64,000 nt of DNA from CAWBLP01 sp963789495 (GCA_963789495.1 CAWBLP010000013.1:1-64000); one strand, 5' to 3'. Positions 1 through 11,431 are shown, numbered from the stretch's first letter. A program made the numbers and translations. Notes: generated from the sequence alone by a model not told the origin.

Positions 1-338
1 TGCCGGTCAGCCTTCCAGGCCCGGACGAACGCCGCCACCCGGTTGTAGGACCCCTCGTATCCCAGCACCACCAGATCGGCGTGAAGCTGTTTGACCGTTC
101 GTCTCTGCTTGCGGGATTTGCCGGCTTCCGCCTTCAGCCAGAGCGACAGCTTGTCCGCATAGCGGGCCAGCTTGCTCGGCCGATCAGGAACTCTGAACTT
201 CGGTTCCACCGCGCCCGATCGGAGGTATCTGCGGATCGTGTTCCGCGACAGTCCGGTGCGCCTCGATATCCCCCGGATCGAGATCCCCTCCCGGAACGCC
301 CAGCGTCGGATGACGCCCAACAATGCCATGTCGATCAC
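1..338 (-). CDS. istA: IS21-family transposase IstA, N-terminal part (runs off left edge)
   Basis: Read leftward from GTG 338 (or ATG 329), the frame stays open to the window edge, so only about 110 residues are visible. The N-terminus carries a helix-turn-helix typical of IS21 IstA proteins (ISIRGISRRTGLSRNTIRRYL), followed by VEPKF and a basic stretch. IstA is the DDE transposase of IS21 elements and works with the ATPase IstB. The catalytic core and istB would lie outside the window. A GGAG-like ribosome site precedes the GTG. The family call rests on the HTH and on the terminal repeats just upstream; the full length cannot be judged. Confidence 0.8.
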   Translation of the reverse strand, partial: MIDMALLGVIRRWAFREGISIRGISRRTGLSRNTIRRYLRSGAVEPKFRVPDRPSKLARYADKLSLWLKAEAGKSRKQRRTVKQLHADLVVLGYEGSYNRVAAFVRAWKADR

Positions 339-441
339 TCCATGCACCCCCGCTGATGCCAGCCGGGGCAGGTTCGAACATGGGTCAATTCTCAGTGGAA
401 AATTCCGGCCAACCCGGGTCAGTTCTCAATGGAACTCAACA
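1..441 (-). mobile_element. IS21-family element, one end
   Basis: Upstream of istA there are two direct repeats of the form GGGTCA(A/G)TTCTCA(G/A)TGGA at about 380-397 and 416-433, and then AACTCAACA ending at 441. IS21 elements have multiple terminal repeats and 5'-TG...CA-3' tips; on the minus strand this end reads TGTTGAGTTCC. The element interrupts an IS66-like transposase frame that resumes at 442. The other end lies outside the window, so target duplication cannot be checked. Confidence 0.65.
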
Positions 442-846
442 CTCTACCGGCGTGAACCGACGCCACGCCGACGCCGTGAAATGCGGGGGCGGTTCGACCG
501 CATCTTTCACCGACGTACCGGCTTCGCCACTCTGGACCGCCTGCTCCAGCGGCTGCACGCCAACAAGGCCGAGTTACTGATGGTGCTCGACCATCCCGAG
601 ATCCCGCTGCACACCAACGGTTCGGAAAACGACATCCGCTGTCAGGTGACAAAGCGCAAAGTCAGCGGCGGAACCCACAGCGATATCGGCCGAGACTGCC
701 GCGACGCTTTCCTCGGGCTCGCCAAGACCTGCACCAAGCTCGGCATCGCATTGTGGGACTATCTCGGTGCCAGGCTCAGCATCTCAGGTGCTCCCGCCGT
801 CCCGCACCTTCCCAGCCTCATCCGCCGCCGTGGCCAACCCGCCTGA
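442..846 (+). pseudogene. IS66-like transposase, C-terminal remnant
   Basis: From 442 the rightward frame codes about 134 residues that look like the C-terminal third of an IS66-type DDE transposase, including PLHTNGSENDIRC (catalytic Glu region), then TKRKVSGG and LGIALWDYLGARL, and it stops at 846. No start or N-terminal domain is present because the IS21 end abuts it at 441/442. The remnant is non-functional as it stands. Assignment to IS66 rather than a related group is by motif impression only. Confidence 0.6.
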
Positions 847-1010
847 AAACACCACTCGCCCGGGATTTTGCCCCGGTTACTGCTATTGCTCGCTTAGTGT
901 TGCTCGCACCGGCAGCCTGCCGCCGGAGGCGATCGTCAGCCCTTGGGACGCTTGCGCGCCGGCGATTTGAGGATGGATGCTCAAGTTGTCCTGACCAAAT
1001 AAATGTGGCT

Positions 1011-2216
1011 TCAGCGTCCGGTGGTTTGATCATATCCAAAGACCTGCATAAAATCCGGGAACTCGGCGTCGCACCGCAAGACTTCGTCGCTGCTCAAATC
1101 TGCCTTCCAGCGATAAATCAAATCTTGCGGCGTCCGGCTGGTCGCGTGGATCTTGAACATGCCGGTCTCCGCGTCAGGGTCCGGCCTGATTGGCTGACTG
1201 ACACCAATGAACGCACCGATTTCGTCGAGTGTACGCTCACACTGAAGAACCAGGTCCTCGTACCTGACCAGGAGAACATCCTGGCTGGCTTCCGCCCGGA
1301 TATCCAGGATCGTTCGGGTCGCTTTCGCCACCGTTTCGAATGCATCCTCGTCCGTCTTGCGCCAGAATGCCTTTGCCGAACACAAAAGATCTCGTGGATC
1401 GCGAACGAGCACGATCTCGCGTATTTGCCCGAACAGGGCACGCGCTCCGAGCCTGACGACCTCGTCCAGGGAAATCTTCTCGGCGAAGAACTCGGCCCGA
1501 TCTTCATTGTTCTGCGTGGCAAGGGTATCGTAATAATGTAGAATGATATCGCGAAAGGCTGCTCCCGTCATTGCAGGTGCTTCAACCTCGAAGAAGCGTT
1601 GCAGAGAACCTTGGTCGCGGGCGATCGAATAGAATGCGGGGCGATTGTACGGATTGTACCCGATGTGCAGATGATCATGGATCATCGTGTCGGGATCGCT
1701 GGAATTCTCGCGATCGGCGGTCGCGGAGAGCACACGCAGAGCGGCTGAATAATACGACACCAGCTTGATTTCGTAGGGATGCCGACGAGCGGCGACGATT
1801 TCAGGATGGAGGGACAATCGGCTCATCAGCAGCGTTGATCCGGAACGTCCTACGCCATTCACCAGGACTGGGACCCTGCCGCGTCGGGACGGTGGCGCGG
1901 AATGGGCGCTGGCTTTGGGGAGTAACCTCTCGCCGCGAGCAAGGGTTTGCCCATTTGCCACAAATCGCACCGAGACGGAGTTCTCTCGGAAAGCGGGAAG
2001 CTGTGGATTGAAACGATAAGAAAAGCCAAAATGACCCGTACTGCCCGCGCACAGGTCTTTCAGCCCCGGACGATAAAGGCTGGGCGTGAGACGAATTCGC
2101 TCGACGCCATCGACCACGATCGCGACATCGGCGGGGCTGCCGGGCGGCTGCGAATCTGCGGCCCAGCCGGAAACAATCCCGCGGGAAATTTCGTCCACAC
2201 GTCCTATGAGCGCCAT
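1011..2216 (-). CDS. sulfotransferase-family protein with N-terminal accessory domain
   Basis: This is a protein of about 401 residues starting at ATG 2216 (MALIGRVDEISRG). Residues 1-95 form a small beta-rich domain (GIVSGWAAD, VAIVVDGVE) of a kind seen attached to sulfotransferases and glycosyltransferases. The remainder is a sulfotransferase domain. It has a 5'-phosphosulfate loop GVGRSGSTLLMSRL near residue 120 and a 3'-phosphate motif LVRDPRDLLCSA near residue 270. It would transfer sulfate from PAPS to an unknown acceptor, perhaps a surface glycan. No linked glycan genes are visible. A longer in-frame start at 2273 exists but lacks family similarity. Confidence 0.75.
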   Translation of the reverse strand: MALIGRVDEISRGIVSGWAADSQPPGSPADVAIVVDGVERIRLTPSLYRPGLKDLCAGSTGHFGFSYRFNPQLPAFRENSVSVRFVANGQTLARGERLLPKASAHSAPPSRRGRVPVLVNGVGRSGSTLLMSRLSLHPEIVAARRHPYEIKLVSYYSAALRVLSATADRENSSDPDTMIHDHLHIGYNPYNRPAFYSIARDQGSLQRFFEVEAPAMTGAAFRDIILHYYDTLATQNNEDRAEFFAEKISLDEVVRLGARALFGQIREIVLVRDPRDLLCSAKAFWRKTDEDAFETVAKATRTILDIRAEASQDVLLVRYEDLVLQCERTLDEIGAFIGVSQPIRPDPDAETGMFKIHATSRTPQDLIYRWKADLSSDEVLRCDAEFPDFMQVFGYDQTTGR

Positions 2217-2774
2217 GCGATGACCATTCCTCAATCCCGTCTGCAGGGTTCCGGGGAGAGCGCCAAAAGGCAAGCGACCTGGATGAGATTCTGAACTTCG
2301 TCCTGATAACGTACCAGAATGCGATGGACCCGGACCCCGTTAAGACCAGTTCATCCTGGATGACGGTGATCTGCAAAATCTTAGACTTATGCACCAGTCG
2401 CGAGCTTGGGCCGCAGGCACTCCAAGATCGCTCAGGGCCAATCAAACGCGGTTCGGCGCGGCATGCAGCGGGCCGTGTGACGAGCCAGCACCACGGTTGC
2501 TTCGTCCGGGCGGCCAGGCACACCCAGAGTCTCCGCCACGCCTTGGGCGACTGCGCGGGTCTGCGGATGCCTGGACGCACAGATTGCAGGTCGGGTCTGC
2601 AGATGCACAGACGACGATGCCGAAGGCATGACCGCGGAACAGCTTGGCCCGGTCCTGACCGACTGGTTCGGATCACTCTCCCGCGCAGTGGACCGGCGCG
2701 CCAGCTTGCCACGCGCGGGAGACGGACCAGCCGGCCGACCAGATCCGCCTCGGCCGTAGCGTTTCGCGCGCCGG
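2217..2774. other. intergenic stretch without recognised gene
   Basis: About 560 bases lie between the sulfotransferase start and the aconitase 3' hairpin. Several short overlapping open frames occur on both strands, but none shows a recognisable domain, a good ribosome site or a composition distinguishing it from high-GC background. Promoter elements for the leftward sulfotransferase gene are expected just above 2216, but I could not identify convincing boxes. Confidence 0.4.
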
Positions 2775-2800
2775 ACTTCTCCCGCTCGCACGGGAGAAGT
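2775..2800 (-). terminator. hairpin downstream of acnA
   Basis: There is a perfect 10-bp inverted repeat (ACTTCTCCCG and CGGGAGAAGT) with a 6-base loop, six bases past the aconitase stop codon on the minus strand. There is no run of T after it, so it is either a weak intrinsic terminator or an mRNA 3'-end stabiliser. Confidence 0.5.
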
Positions 2801-2805
2801 TTGCG

Positions 2806-5499
<2,694 letters not shown>

Positions 5500-5659
5500 G
5501 GCGCGTCCGTCCTGTGTTGCAGGACGCCTCTCGTTGTGCGGCTCGGAAAGGCGTAGGGTGCGCGCGATGCGGCCGCAGGTGCAATGTCTTCAGCGGCGCG
5601 GCTTTAACCACACCGGCCGGGGATCGTCCACCGGGCGGCGTCGAGGCGGGGATGCGCCG

Positions 5660-6253
5660 GTGCTGAAGGCGGAGGGTTTGGCGGCGTTCCGCGGCGAGCG
5701 GCTGGTGTTCCGCGACCTGGATTTCAGTGTGGCCGCTTCGGGTGCGCTGGTGCTGGCGGGGCCGAACGGATCCGGCAAATCCACCCTGTTGCGCCTGCTG
5801 GCGGGCCTGGTACGGCCGGTGGCGGGGCGGCTGCTGTGGCAGGGCGAGGATGCGCTGGCGGATCTGCCGGCGCATGCCGGACGGGTCGCCTATCTCGGTC
5901 ATCTGGACTCAGTGAAGCTCGGCCTGACGGCCGCCGAGAACCTGCACTTCTGGGCGCGCCTGTCGGGCGGGTCGGTGGCGGACGCACTCGAGTCGGTGGG
6001 GCTGAGCGAGCTGGCGGAGCTGCCGGCGCGCATGCTGTCGGCCGGGCAGAAGCGCCGCCTGGCGCTGGCGCGGCTGGCGCTGAGTCCCGCCCCACTGTGG
6101 CTGCTGGACGAGCCGACCCTGGGGCTGGATGCGGCGTCGATCGAGCGGTTCGGTGCCTTGCTGGCGGCGCATCGCGAACGCGGCGGGCTGGTGGTGGCGG
6201 CCACCCACGTGCCGCTGCCGCTGGGTGCGCCGGCGGAGCTGCGGCTGGGGTAG
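5660..6253 (+). CDS. ccmA: heme exporter ATP-binding protein CcmA
   Basis: This 197-residue ABC ATPase matches the short CcmA class. It has Walker A GPNGSGKST, a Q-loop region, signature MLSAGQKRRLALARL and Walker B LWLLDEPTLGLD. CcmA drives the CcmABCD complex, which releases holo-CcmE during cytochrome c maturation. GTG 5660 gives VLKAEGL, the usual N-terminus, with AGGCGGGG just upstream; an upstream ATG at 5567 is in frame but adds atypical sequence. The expected ccmB, ccmC and ccmD do not follow, so the gene is an orphan here. Confidence 0.88.
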   Translation: MLKAEGLAAFRGERLVFRDLDFSVAASGALVLAGPNGSGKSTLLRLLAGLVRPVAGRLLWQGEDALADLPAHAGRVAYLGHLDSVKLGLTAAENLHFWARLSGGSVADALESVGLSELAELPARMLSAGQKRRLALARLALSPAPLWLLDEPTLGLDAASIERFGALLAAHRERGGLVVAATHVPLPLGAPAELRLG

Positions 6254-6327
6254 GTCGTGCCCGGCTGGCACTGAGGCCGGTGAAAAAGCTTCACGCGACC
6301 ACGTGTCGGCGCAGTAAACTGCGAATT

Positions 6328-6351
6328 GCCCTGCCGCGCCAACGGCAGGGC
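6328..6351 (+). terminator. hairpin after ccmA
   Basis: A 9-bp perfect stem (GCCCTGCCG / CGGCAGGGC) with a 6-base loop lies about 75 bases after the ccmA stop. The bases CTTCC follow, with no true T tract. It could end ccmA transcription, or transcription of the convergent PhyH gene that ends at 6535. Confidence 0.4.
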
Positions 6352-6534
6352 TTCCGGGTCATGGGGGTGTCGCCGCCATGGTTCGCACCGGCGTAAGGCT
6401 GGATCGGAGGTAACCAGGCCGTGGCCGCAAGGCTGCGGCTTGGTGCTGCTACAGGTCAGGAGTTGTTCACATCCAGTGAAGTGAACTTGCCACGTCGGAA
6501 TCCCCGACGCACGGGAAAAAAAGACGTGGCCCGG

Positions 6535-7332
6535 CTATTCCGCCGCCTGCCGGTAGCGCTGCGCGTAGCGGGTCAGCGCATCGTCGTCCGTCACCGCGAT
6601 CGGGGTGAAATCCTGATGCGCAATCCACTCCGCGCGGGTCGGCTTGCGGATCGCATTGGAAACCGCGTTCAGGGTCAGATAGACGATCTTGCGCGGATAG
6701 GGCGTGATGTTGCCGGCCGAACCGTGCACCAGGTTGCCGTGGAACAGCAGCAGCCCGCCCGGCTTGCCGGTCGGCGCGACGATGCCGCCGCGGTCCACCA
6801 GCCGGGTCACCGTCGCCTCGTCCAGCGTCCACAGCGGGTAGGAGGTGGTGGTCACATCATGGCCCGCCGCCAGCACGCCTTCGGTGTGGCTGCGCGGCAC
6901 CAGCATCAGCGGACCGTTGATCGGCATGACCTCATCGAGGAACACCGCGATGTTCATCGCCCGCGGCTCCGGCATGCCATCGTCGCGCGCCCAGGTGCCG
7001 TAATCCTGGTGCCACTGCCAGACATCGCCGGTGAACGACGCTTTGGCGTTGATCTTGAACTGGTGCATGTACACCGGCTCACCGAACAGCTGCTCGACCG
7101 GCGCGATCATGCGCGGATGGCGCGCCAACAGGCCGAATGCTTCGTTGTACAGATGGGCGGCAAAGGCGGTGCGTGGTGCGCCGGAGGTTTCGCGCCAGAT
7201 TTCCGGACGCTGCTGGCGGTAGATTGCCTCCGCCTCGTCACGCAGCACCGCGCATTCGGTGGGCGTGAAGGTCTCCGGCAGGAACAGGTAGCCCTCGTCC
7301 TGAAACTGGCGGATCTGCGCTTCGTTCAGCAT
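6535..7332 (-). CDS. phytanoyl-CoA dioxygenase (PhyH) family protein
   Basis: This is a non-heme Fe(II)/2-oxoglutarate oxygenase of about 265 residues. The iron triad is visible as His and Asp in WQWHQDYG and a distal His in FHGNLVHGSAGN. MLVPRSHTEG and the Arg of TPYPRKIVY are also typical. It is related to ectoine hydroxylase-like members, but no ectoine genes are near, so the substrate is unknown. ATG 7332 (MLNEAQIRQF) is preferred over the in-frame start at 7353 because it follows GGGAGA at a workable distance and begins at the family consensus. Confidence 0.85.
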   Translation of the reverse strand: MLNEAQIRQFQDEGYLFLPETFTPTECAVLRDEAEAIYRQQRPEIWRETSGAPRTAFAAHLYNEAFGLLARHPRMIAPVEQLFGEPVYMHQFKINAKASFTGDVWQWHQDYGTWARDDGMPEPRAMNIAVFLDEVMPINGPLMLVPRSHTEGVLAAGHDVTTTSYPLWTLDEATVTRLVDRGGIVAPTGKPGGLLLFHGNLVHGSAGNITPYPRKIVYLTLNAVSNAIRKPTRAEWIAHQDFTPIAVTDDDALTRYAQRYRQAAE

Positions 7333-7395
7333 GGACCGTTCTCCCAGACGCATGCCGGCTTTTTAGGGAGAGGTGCGCGGCCTGTCCAACGCGTC

Positions 7396-7460
7396 GTCGG
7401 GTCGTTGCCCGCGAACCCCACCAGGACTTTCCGGGGGTTCGGGGGTAACGCCCCCGACCG
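7396..7460. repeat. short form of the 237-bp palindromic intergenic repeat
   Basis: This stretch has only the two ends of the repeat found whole at 17019 and 40236: a left end (CGTTGCCC, GCGAACCCCACCAGG) joined directly to a right end (GGGGGTTCGGGGGTAACG). The middle hairpins are absent. The two ends are near-complementary and would fold as one stem of about 25 bp. It sits between divergent genes, unlike the full copies. Confidence 0.65.
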
Positions 7461-7529
7461 CTTGCAGCCAAACTGAAGCCAGCCTGCAAGTTCTGTTGCG
7501 GCAAAGAGCCTTCCTGTCACGGGAGGATC

Positions 7530-7883
7530 ATGACGATGGGACGGTCCCGGCTGTATTGCCCGGAAGAGAAATTCACCTGGCGGCTGCTTTCGCGCCTGCC
7601 GATGAACATCGGGTTCAGCTTCACATTGGAGCAGCTGGAGGCTTTGCGCACGGCATTCGGCACGCGTTTCGAAGGCCGGCATGCGCTCGATCTGCGCAGC
7701 CGGCTGTACCTGCCATGGAGCCGGTATTACCTCGTGGTGCAATGCGGGCGCGATCGGCGCGATGACCTGGAGCCGTCTCAGCCGGTGGCGCGGCTGCGGA
7801 CAGTGCTGGACAGCATGTTGCGCGGCCTGGCCCTGGGTGGCGCACTGAGCGCGCTGGTTTGGCTGGCGACGCAGGGAGTGTGA
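7530..7883 (+). CDS. hypothetical protein with C-terminal membrane segment
   Basis: This is a 117-residue protein starting at ATG 7530 behind a strong GGGAGG site. The body is polar with several Arg residues (SRLYCPEEKFTWRLLSRL). The last 20 or so residues (MLRGLALGGALSALVWLA) look like a single transmembrane helix, so it may be a C-tail anchored protein. I do not recognise a family. It is followed by the aldehyde dehydrogenase gene, but a gap of 146 bases suggests separate transcription. Confidence 0.65.
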   Translation: MTMGRSRLYCPEEKFTWRLLSRLPMNIGFSFTLEQLEALRTAFGTRFEGRHALDLRSRLYLPWSRYYLVVQCGRDRRDDLEPSQPVARLRTVLDSMLRGLALGGALSALVWLATQGV

Positions 7884-8029
7884 GGCGTGAGAGCCGATCC
7901 CGGTATTTGATTCCGTAACATTTGCGCCAGGTCAATGCGCAGCGCCTGGGACGGTAGGAGATAGGTTTCGTCGAGCGGACGCAGGCAACTGCGCGCGCTT
8001 GCACCTTCCCCCGTCTTCAGGAGGCGACG

Positions 8030-9550
8030 ATGCTTGACCAGACAATGGACATGACGTCGCAGCGCAGTCGGTTGCGCGCACGCTATGACAACTTCATCGG
8101 CGGACGTTGGCAGGCCCCCGTGGCCGGGCGCTATTTCGCCGATGCCAGCCCGGTGGACGGCATGAAGCTGTGCGATGTCGCACGCTCCGATGCCACCGAC
8201 GTGGAACGTGCGCTGGACGCCGCGCATGCCGCGCGCGATGCCTGGGGGCGGACCCCGCCGGCGGAGCGCGCGCGCCTGCTGAACAGGATCGCGGACCGGA
8301 TCGACGACAATCTCGAGCTGCTCGCCTATGCCGAGACGATGGATAACGGCAAGCCGATCCGTGAAACGCGGGCGGCCGACGTGCCATTGGCGGCGGATCA
8401 TTTCCGCTACTTCGCCGGCTGCATCCGCGCCCAGGAAGGCAGCCTGGCGGAACTCGACAACGACACCGTGGCCTATCACTTCCATGAGCCGATGGGTGTG
8501 GTGGCGCAGATCATCCCGTGGAATTTCCCGCTGCTGATGGCGGCCTGGAAGCTGGCCCCGGCGCTGGCCTGCGGCAACTGCGTGGTGATCAAGCCGGCCT
8601 CCGACACGCCGCTCAGCCTGTCGCTGCTGATGGACCTGGCCGGCGATATCCTGCCGCCGGGCGTGCTGAACGTGGTGAACGGCCACGGCTCCGAAGTGGG
8701 CGCGCCACTGGCCTCCAGCCCGCGCATCGCCAAGGTCGGCTTCACCGGAGAGACCACGACCGGCCGGCAGATCATGCAGTATGCGGCGCAGAACCTGATC
8801 CCCAGCACCATGGAGCTGGGCGGCAAATCGCCCAACATCTTCATGGCCGATGTCATGGATGACGACGATGCCTTCCTCGACAAGGCGCTGGAAGGCTTCG
8901 CGCTGTTCGCCTTCAACAAGGGCGAGGTCTGCACCTGTCCGTCGCGGGCGCTGGTGCAGGCGTCGATCTTCGACCGCTTCATGGAAAAAGCGGTCGCGCG
9001 GGTGGAAGCGATCCGCATGGGTCATCCGCTGGATGCCGCGACGATGATGGGCGCGCAAGCCTCGCGCGGCCAGTTGGAGAAGATCCTTGGCTATATCGAT
9101 GTCGGCAAGCAGGAGGGCGCGCGGCTGGCGACCGGCGGCACCCAGGCACATCTCGGCGGCGAGCTGGAAGGCGGCTACTACGTGAAGCCGACGGTGTTCG
9201 TCGGTCACAACAAGATGCGCGTCTTCCAGGAGGAAATCTTCGGACCGGTGCTGTCGGTGACCACGTTCAAAACGGTCGAGGAAGCCATCGCGATCGGCAA
9301 CGACACCGTCTACGGCCTCGGCGCCGGCGTGTGGTCGCGCAACGGCACGGTGGCCTATCGTGTGGGTCGTGAGATCAAGGCCGGGCGGGTGTGGACCAAC
9401 TGCTACCACATGTATCCGGCGCATGCGGCGTTCGGCGGTTACAAGCAGTCCGGCTTCGGTCGCGAAACCCACAAGATGATGATGGACCACTACCAGCAGA
9501 CCAAGAATCTGCTGGTCAGCTACAGCCCGAAGGCGATGGGGTTCTTCTGA
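8030..9550 (+). CDS. NAD(P)-dependent aldehyde dehydrogenase (AldB/ExaC type)
   Basis: This 506-residue protein oxidises aldehydes to carboxylic acids. The cofactor site (PWNFPLLMAAWKLAPALACG), the general base Glu in MELGGKSP near residue 262 and the catalytic Cys in GEVCTCPSR near residues 301-303 are all present. The length and sequence style fit the AldB/ExaC acetaldehyde dehydrogenases. A clear AGGAGG site precedes ATG 8030. The DUF779 gene 140 bases downstream is a frequent partner of this dehydrogenase class, which supports the assignment. Substrate preference cannot be read from sequence. Confidence 0.93.
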   Translation: MLDQTMDMTSQRSRLRARYDNFIGGRWQAPVAGRYFADASPVDGMKLCDVARSDATDVERALDAAHAARDAWGRTPPAERARLLNRIADRIDDNLELLAYAETMDNGKPIRETRAADVPLAADHFRYFAGCIRAQEGSLAELDNDTVAYHFHEPMGVVAQIIPWNFPLLMAAWKLAPALACGNCVVIKPASDTPLSLSLLMDLAGDILPPGVLNVVNGHGSEVGAPLASSPRIAKVGFTGETTTGRQIMQYAAQNLIPSTMELGGKSPNIFMADVMDDDDAFLDKALEGFALFAFNKGEVCTCPSRALVQASIFDRFMEKAVARVEAIRMGHPLDAATMMGAQASRGQLEKILGYIDVGKQEGARLATGGTQAHLGGELEGGYYVKPTVFVGHNKMRVFQEEIFGPVLSVTTFKTVEEAIAIGNDTVYGLGAGVWSRNGTVAYRVGREIKAGRVWTNCYHMYPAHAAFGGYKQSGFGRETHKMMMDHYQQTKNLLVSYSPKAMGFF

Positions 9551-9689
9551 CCGCAGTGCAGGGACGGGGCGGGGGGTGATGGTGTCTTCGCTTCCCTGGC
9601 TCGTTTCCCTGGCCTGTCGCAATATCGGTCCCGGCGCTTGCTTCCAGGCGGGTTCGCAAGGGAGCGGCTCCGGGCCAGGGAGGTGACCG

Positions 9690-10040
9690 GTGCCGCCACG
9701 GCTTCTTGTGACCGCGCCGGCGGCGGAGTTGGTCCGCCGGCTGCGCCAGCAGCACGGCAAGCTGATCTTCCATCTGTCCGGCGGCTGTTGCGAGGGCAGT
9801 GCGCCGATGTGCCTGCGAGACGCGACCTTCCGCACCGGCGCGGGTGATATCCGGCTGGGCGAGGTCGAATCCTGCCCGTTCTACGTCGCTGCTTCCCACT
9901 ATCCGGTCTGGGCCAACACCGAACTGACCCTCGATGTGCTGCCGGACGGCGGCGGCGACAGTTTCTCTCTGGAAGCAGCGGACGGCGCGCGGTTTATCGT
10001 CCGCTCCCGCCTGCTCGCCGCGGACGAGCCGGTGACCTGA
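9690..10040 (+). CDS. DUF779 protein (aldehyde dehydrogenase associated)
   Basis: This is a 116-residue protein with the DUF779 signature: LIFHLSGGCCEGSAPMC near residues 26-42, a second conserved Cys in VESCPFYV, and a beta-rich remainder. The family is of unknown function and is often encoded next to AldB-type dehydrogenases, as here. The paired Cys residues suggest metal binding or redox chemistry, which is inference. The start at ATG 9690 follows an AGGGAGG-like site about 10 bases upstream. Confidence 0.8.
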   Translation: MPPRLLVTAPAAELVRRLRQQHGKLIFHLSGGCCEGSAPMCLRDATFRTGAGDIRLGEVESCPFYVAASHYPVWANTELTLDVLPDGGGDSFSLEAADGARFIVRSRLLAADEPVT

Positions 10041-10233
10041 GCGTCTTCGGTTGCGCCGGTGCGGCCCGCCCGTGCCATCCAACCCGGCGCCGGCGCCCCC
10101 GGGGAGGGCCCCTGCGGAGATCCCCTCGGGGAGAGCGGATGACAGCAGCTTCCCCCCCGATATAATCCGGCCATCCGTCCGTCACCCTGCATCGATGCCG
10201 GAACTCAGCGACGGAGAGGATTACCGCCAAGCG

Positions 10234-11064
10234 ATGTCATCTCCCGCGCCACGTCGGTTTCGCCACACCCGCCATACGCTGCCGGCCCTGGCGATGAATG
10301 CGGCCCATCAGTTCGCAGCCCAGCACGCGCTGTCGATCTATGCCGCCGACGCCATCTACTCGTTCATTCCGAAAAACGCGTGTTCGACCATGCGCTACAC
10401 GATCGCGATGGCGAACGGCATGATCGCCGGGCCGGACGAGTTCAACTGGATCCATGCCAACAACACCACCTTCCAGGCCAGCCTGCCGGAACTGGTGAAG
10501 GCGAAATACACCTTCGCCATCCTGCGCGATCCGTTCCAGCGCCTGGCCAGTTGCTATCTCGACAAGATGGCGGACCAGACCGACGTGGCGTGGCTGTACC
10601 ATCGCATGACGGATTACCTGATCCCGCCGGCGATGCTGAGCTTCCGCGCCTTCGTCACGCATTTGAAACTGCGGCTGCGTGCCAACGAACACTGGCGTCC
10701 GCAGCTCGATTTCCTGGTGTATGAGAGCTACGACGATTACTTCTGTCTCGAAGCGTTTTCCGATGCGGTGACCGTCCTGCGCGAGCGGATCGGCCTCGAT
10801 ATCCAGGATGCGCGCGGCCTGACGAAACACGGCTCCGACCAGTTCGAGCCGATGGACAGCGACCAACCTTTCGCCGACACGCCGGCGCATGAAATCGCCA
10901 CGCTGAAGCGCGCCGGCCTGATCCCCCGCACGGAACAGCTCTACGACGCATCCCTGATCGCCGAGGTCGGCGAGATGTACGCCGCCGATATTGCCTTCTA
11001 CGCGGCGACGATGCAGCGCCCCTGCCTGTTTCCCGCGGCGGGAGCGGAGCCCGTCACCGACTGA
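10234..11064 (+). CDS. sulfotransferase family 2-like protein
   Basis: This is a protein of about 276 residues with a PAPS-binding signature near the N-terminus (SFIPKNACSTMRYTI) and a 3'-phosphate motif AILRDPFQRLASCYLDK, as in carbohydrate/membrane-associated sulfotransferases. Such enzymes sulfate glycans or lipids. No glycan cluster is adjacent. ATG 10234 is chosen because GGAGAGG lies upstream; ATG 10195 would add 13 residues and is possible. This is the second sulfotransferase within 9 kb, but it is of a different subfamily from the one ending at 1011. Confidence 0.75.
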   Translation: MSSPAPRRFRHTRHTLPALAMNAAHQFAAQHALSIYAADAIYSFIPKNACSTMRYTIAMANGMIAGPDEFNWIHANNTTFQASLPELVKAKYTFAILRDPFQRLASCYLDKMADQTDVAWLYHRMTDYLIPPAMLSFRAFVTHLKLRLRANEHWRPQLDFLVYESYDDYFCLEAFSDAVTVLRERIGLDIQDARGLTKHGSDQFEPMDSDQPFADTPAHEIATLKRAGLIPRTEQLYDASLIAEVGEMYAADIAFYAATMQRPCLFPAAGAEPVTD

Positions 11065-11134
11065 CCGGCTGACCGACTGACGGGCCGACCGGCTGACCGG
11101 CAACCCACAAGCCGCGGAGGTCGCGTCGCACCGG

Positions 11135-11431
11135 CTATCCCGCGATCAGCACACAAAGCAGATCCGTCACCGTCCAACCCGCCAGCAACACCGCGTAGCC
11201 GCGCGATGTGAGTGGCAGATCGGCGTCCGGGTCCTGCGGCATGCCGCCCGAGGCGATTGCCAGCAGTGGCAGATACGCCGTGAACAGGGCCAGCAGCGCC
11301 ATCGCCAGGCCATACAGAGTGGCGGACTGGCCGGCCCAGGCCAGCGGCACAAGGGCGCAGCCGACGAAGGGCAGACCGGCAAGCGCCGAACCCCCGGATT
11401 CCACGCCGCGGCGGAATGCCTGGGCGATCAT
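11135..11431 (-). CDS. small membrane protein, last gene of the cys operon
   Basis: This 98-residue hydrophobic protein has about three predicted membrane spans (LAGLPFVGCALVPLAW, GLAMALLALFTAYLPLLAIA, GYAVLLAGWTVTDLLCVLIA). Its start overlaps the cysI stop by four bases (ATGA), so it is translationally coupled. I do not recognise the family. Its position suggests a role connected to sulfite reduction or sulfur-compound transport, which is inference. Confidence 0.7.
   Translation of the reverse strand: MIAQAFRRGVESGGSALAGLPFVGCALVPLAWAGQSATLYGLAMALLALFTAYLPLLAIASGGMPQDPDADLPLTSRGYAVLLAGWTVTDLLCVLIAG

Noticed and set aside
7920..7933. TTGCGCCAGGTCAA upstream of the aldehyde dehydrogenase as an FNR-type box.
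   Set aside because: The left half deviates from TTGA and the dyad is imperfect; not strong enough to report.
11059..11105. Repeated TGACCGGC/TGACCGACTGAC motif after the second sulfotransferase.
   Set aside because: Only four or five irregular short units; too small and imperfect to call a structured repeat.
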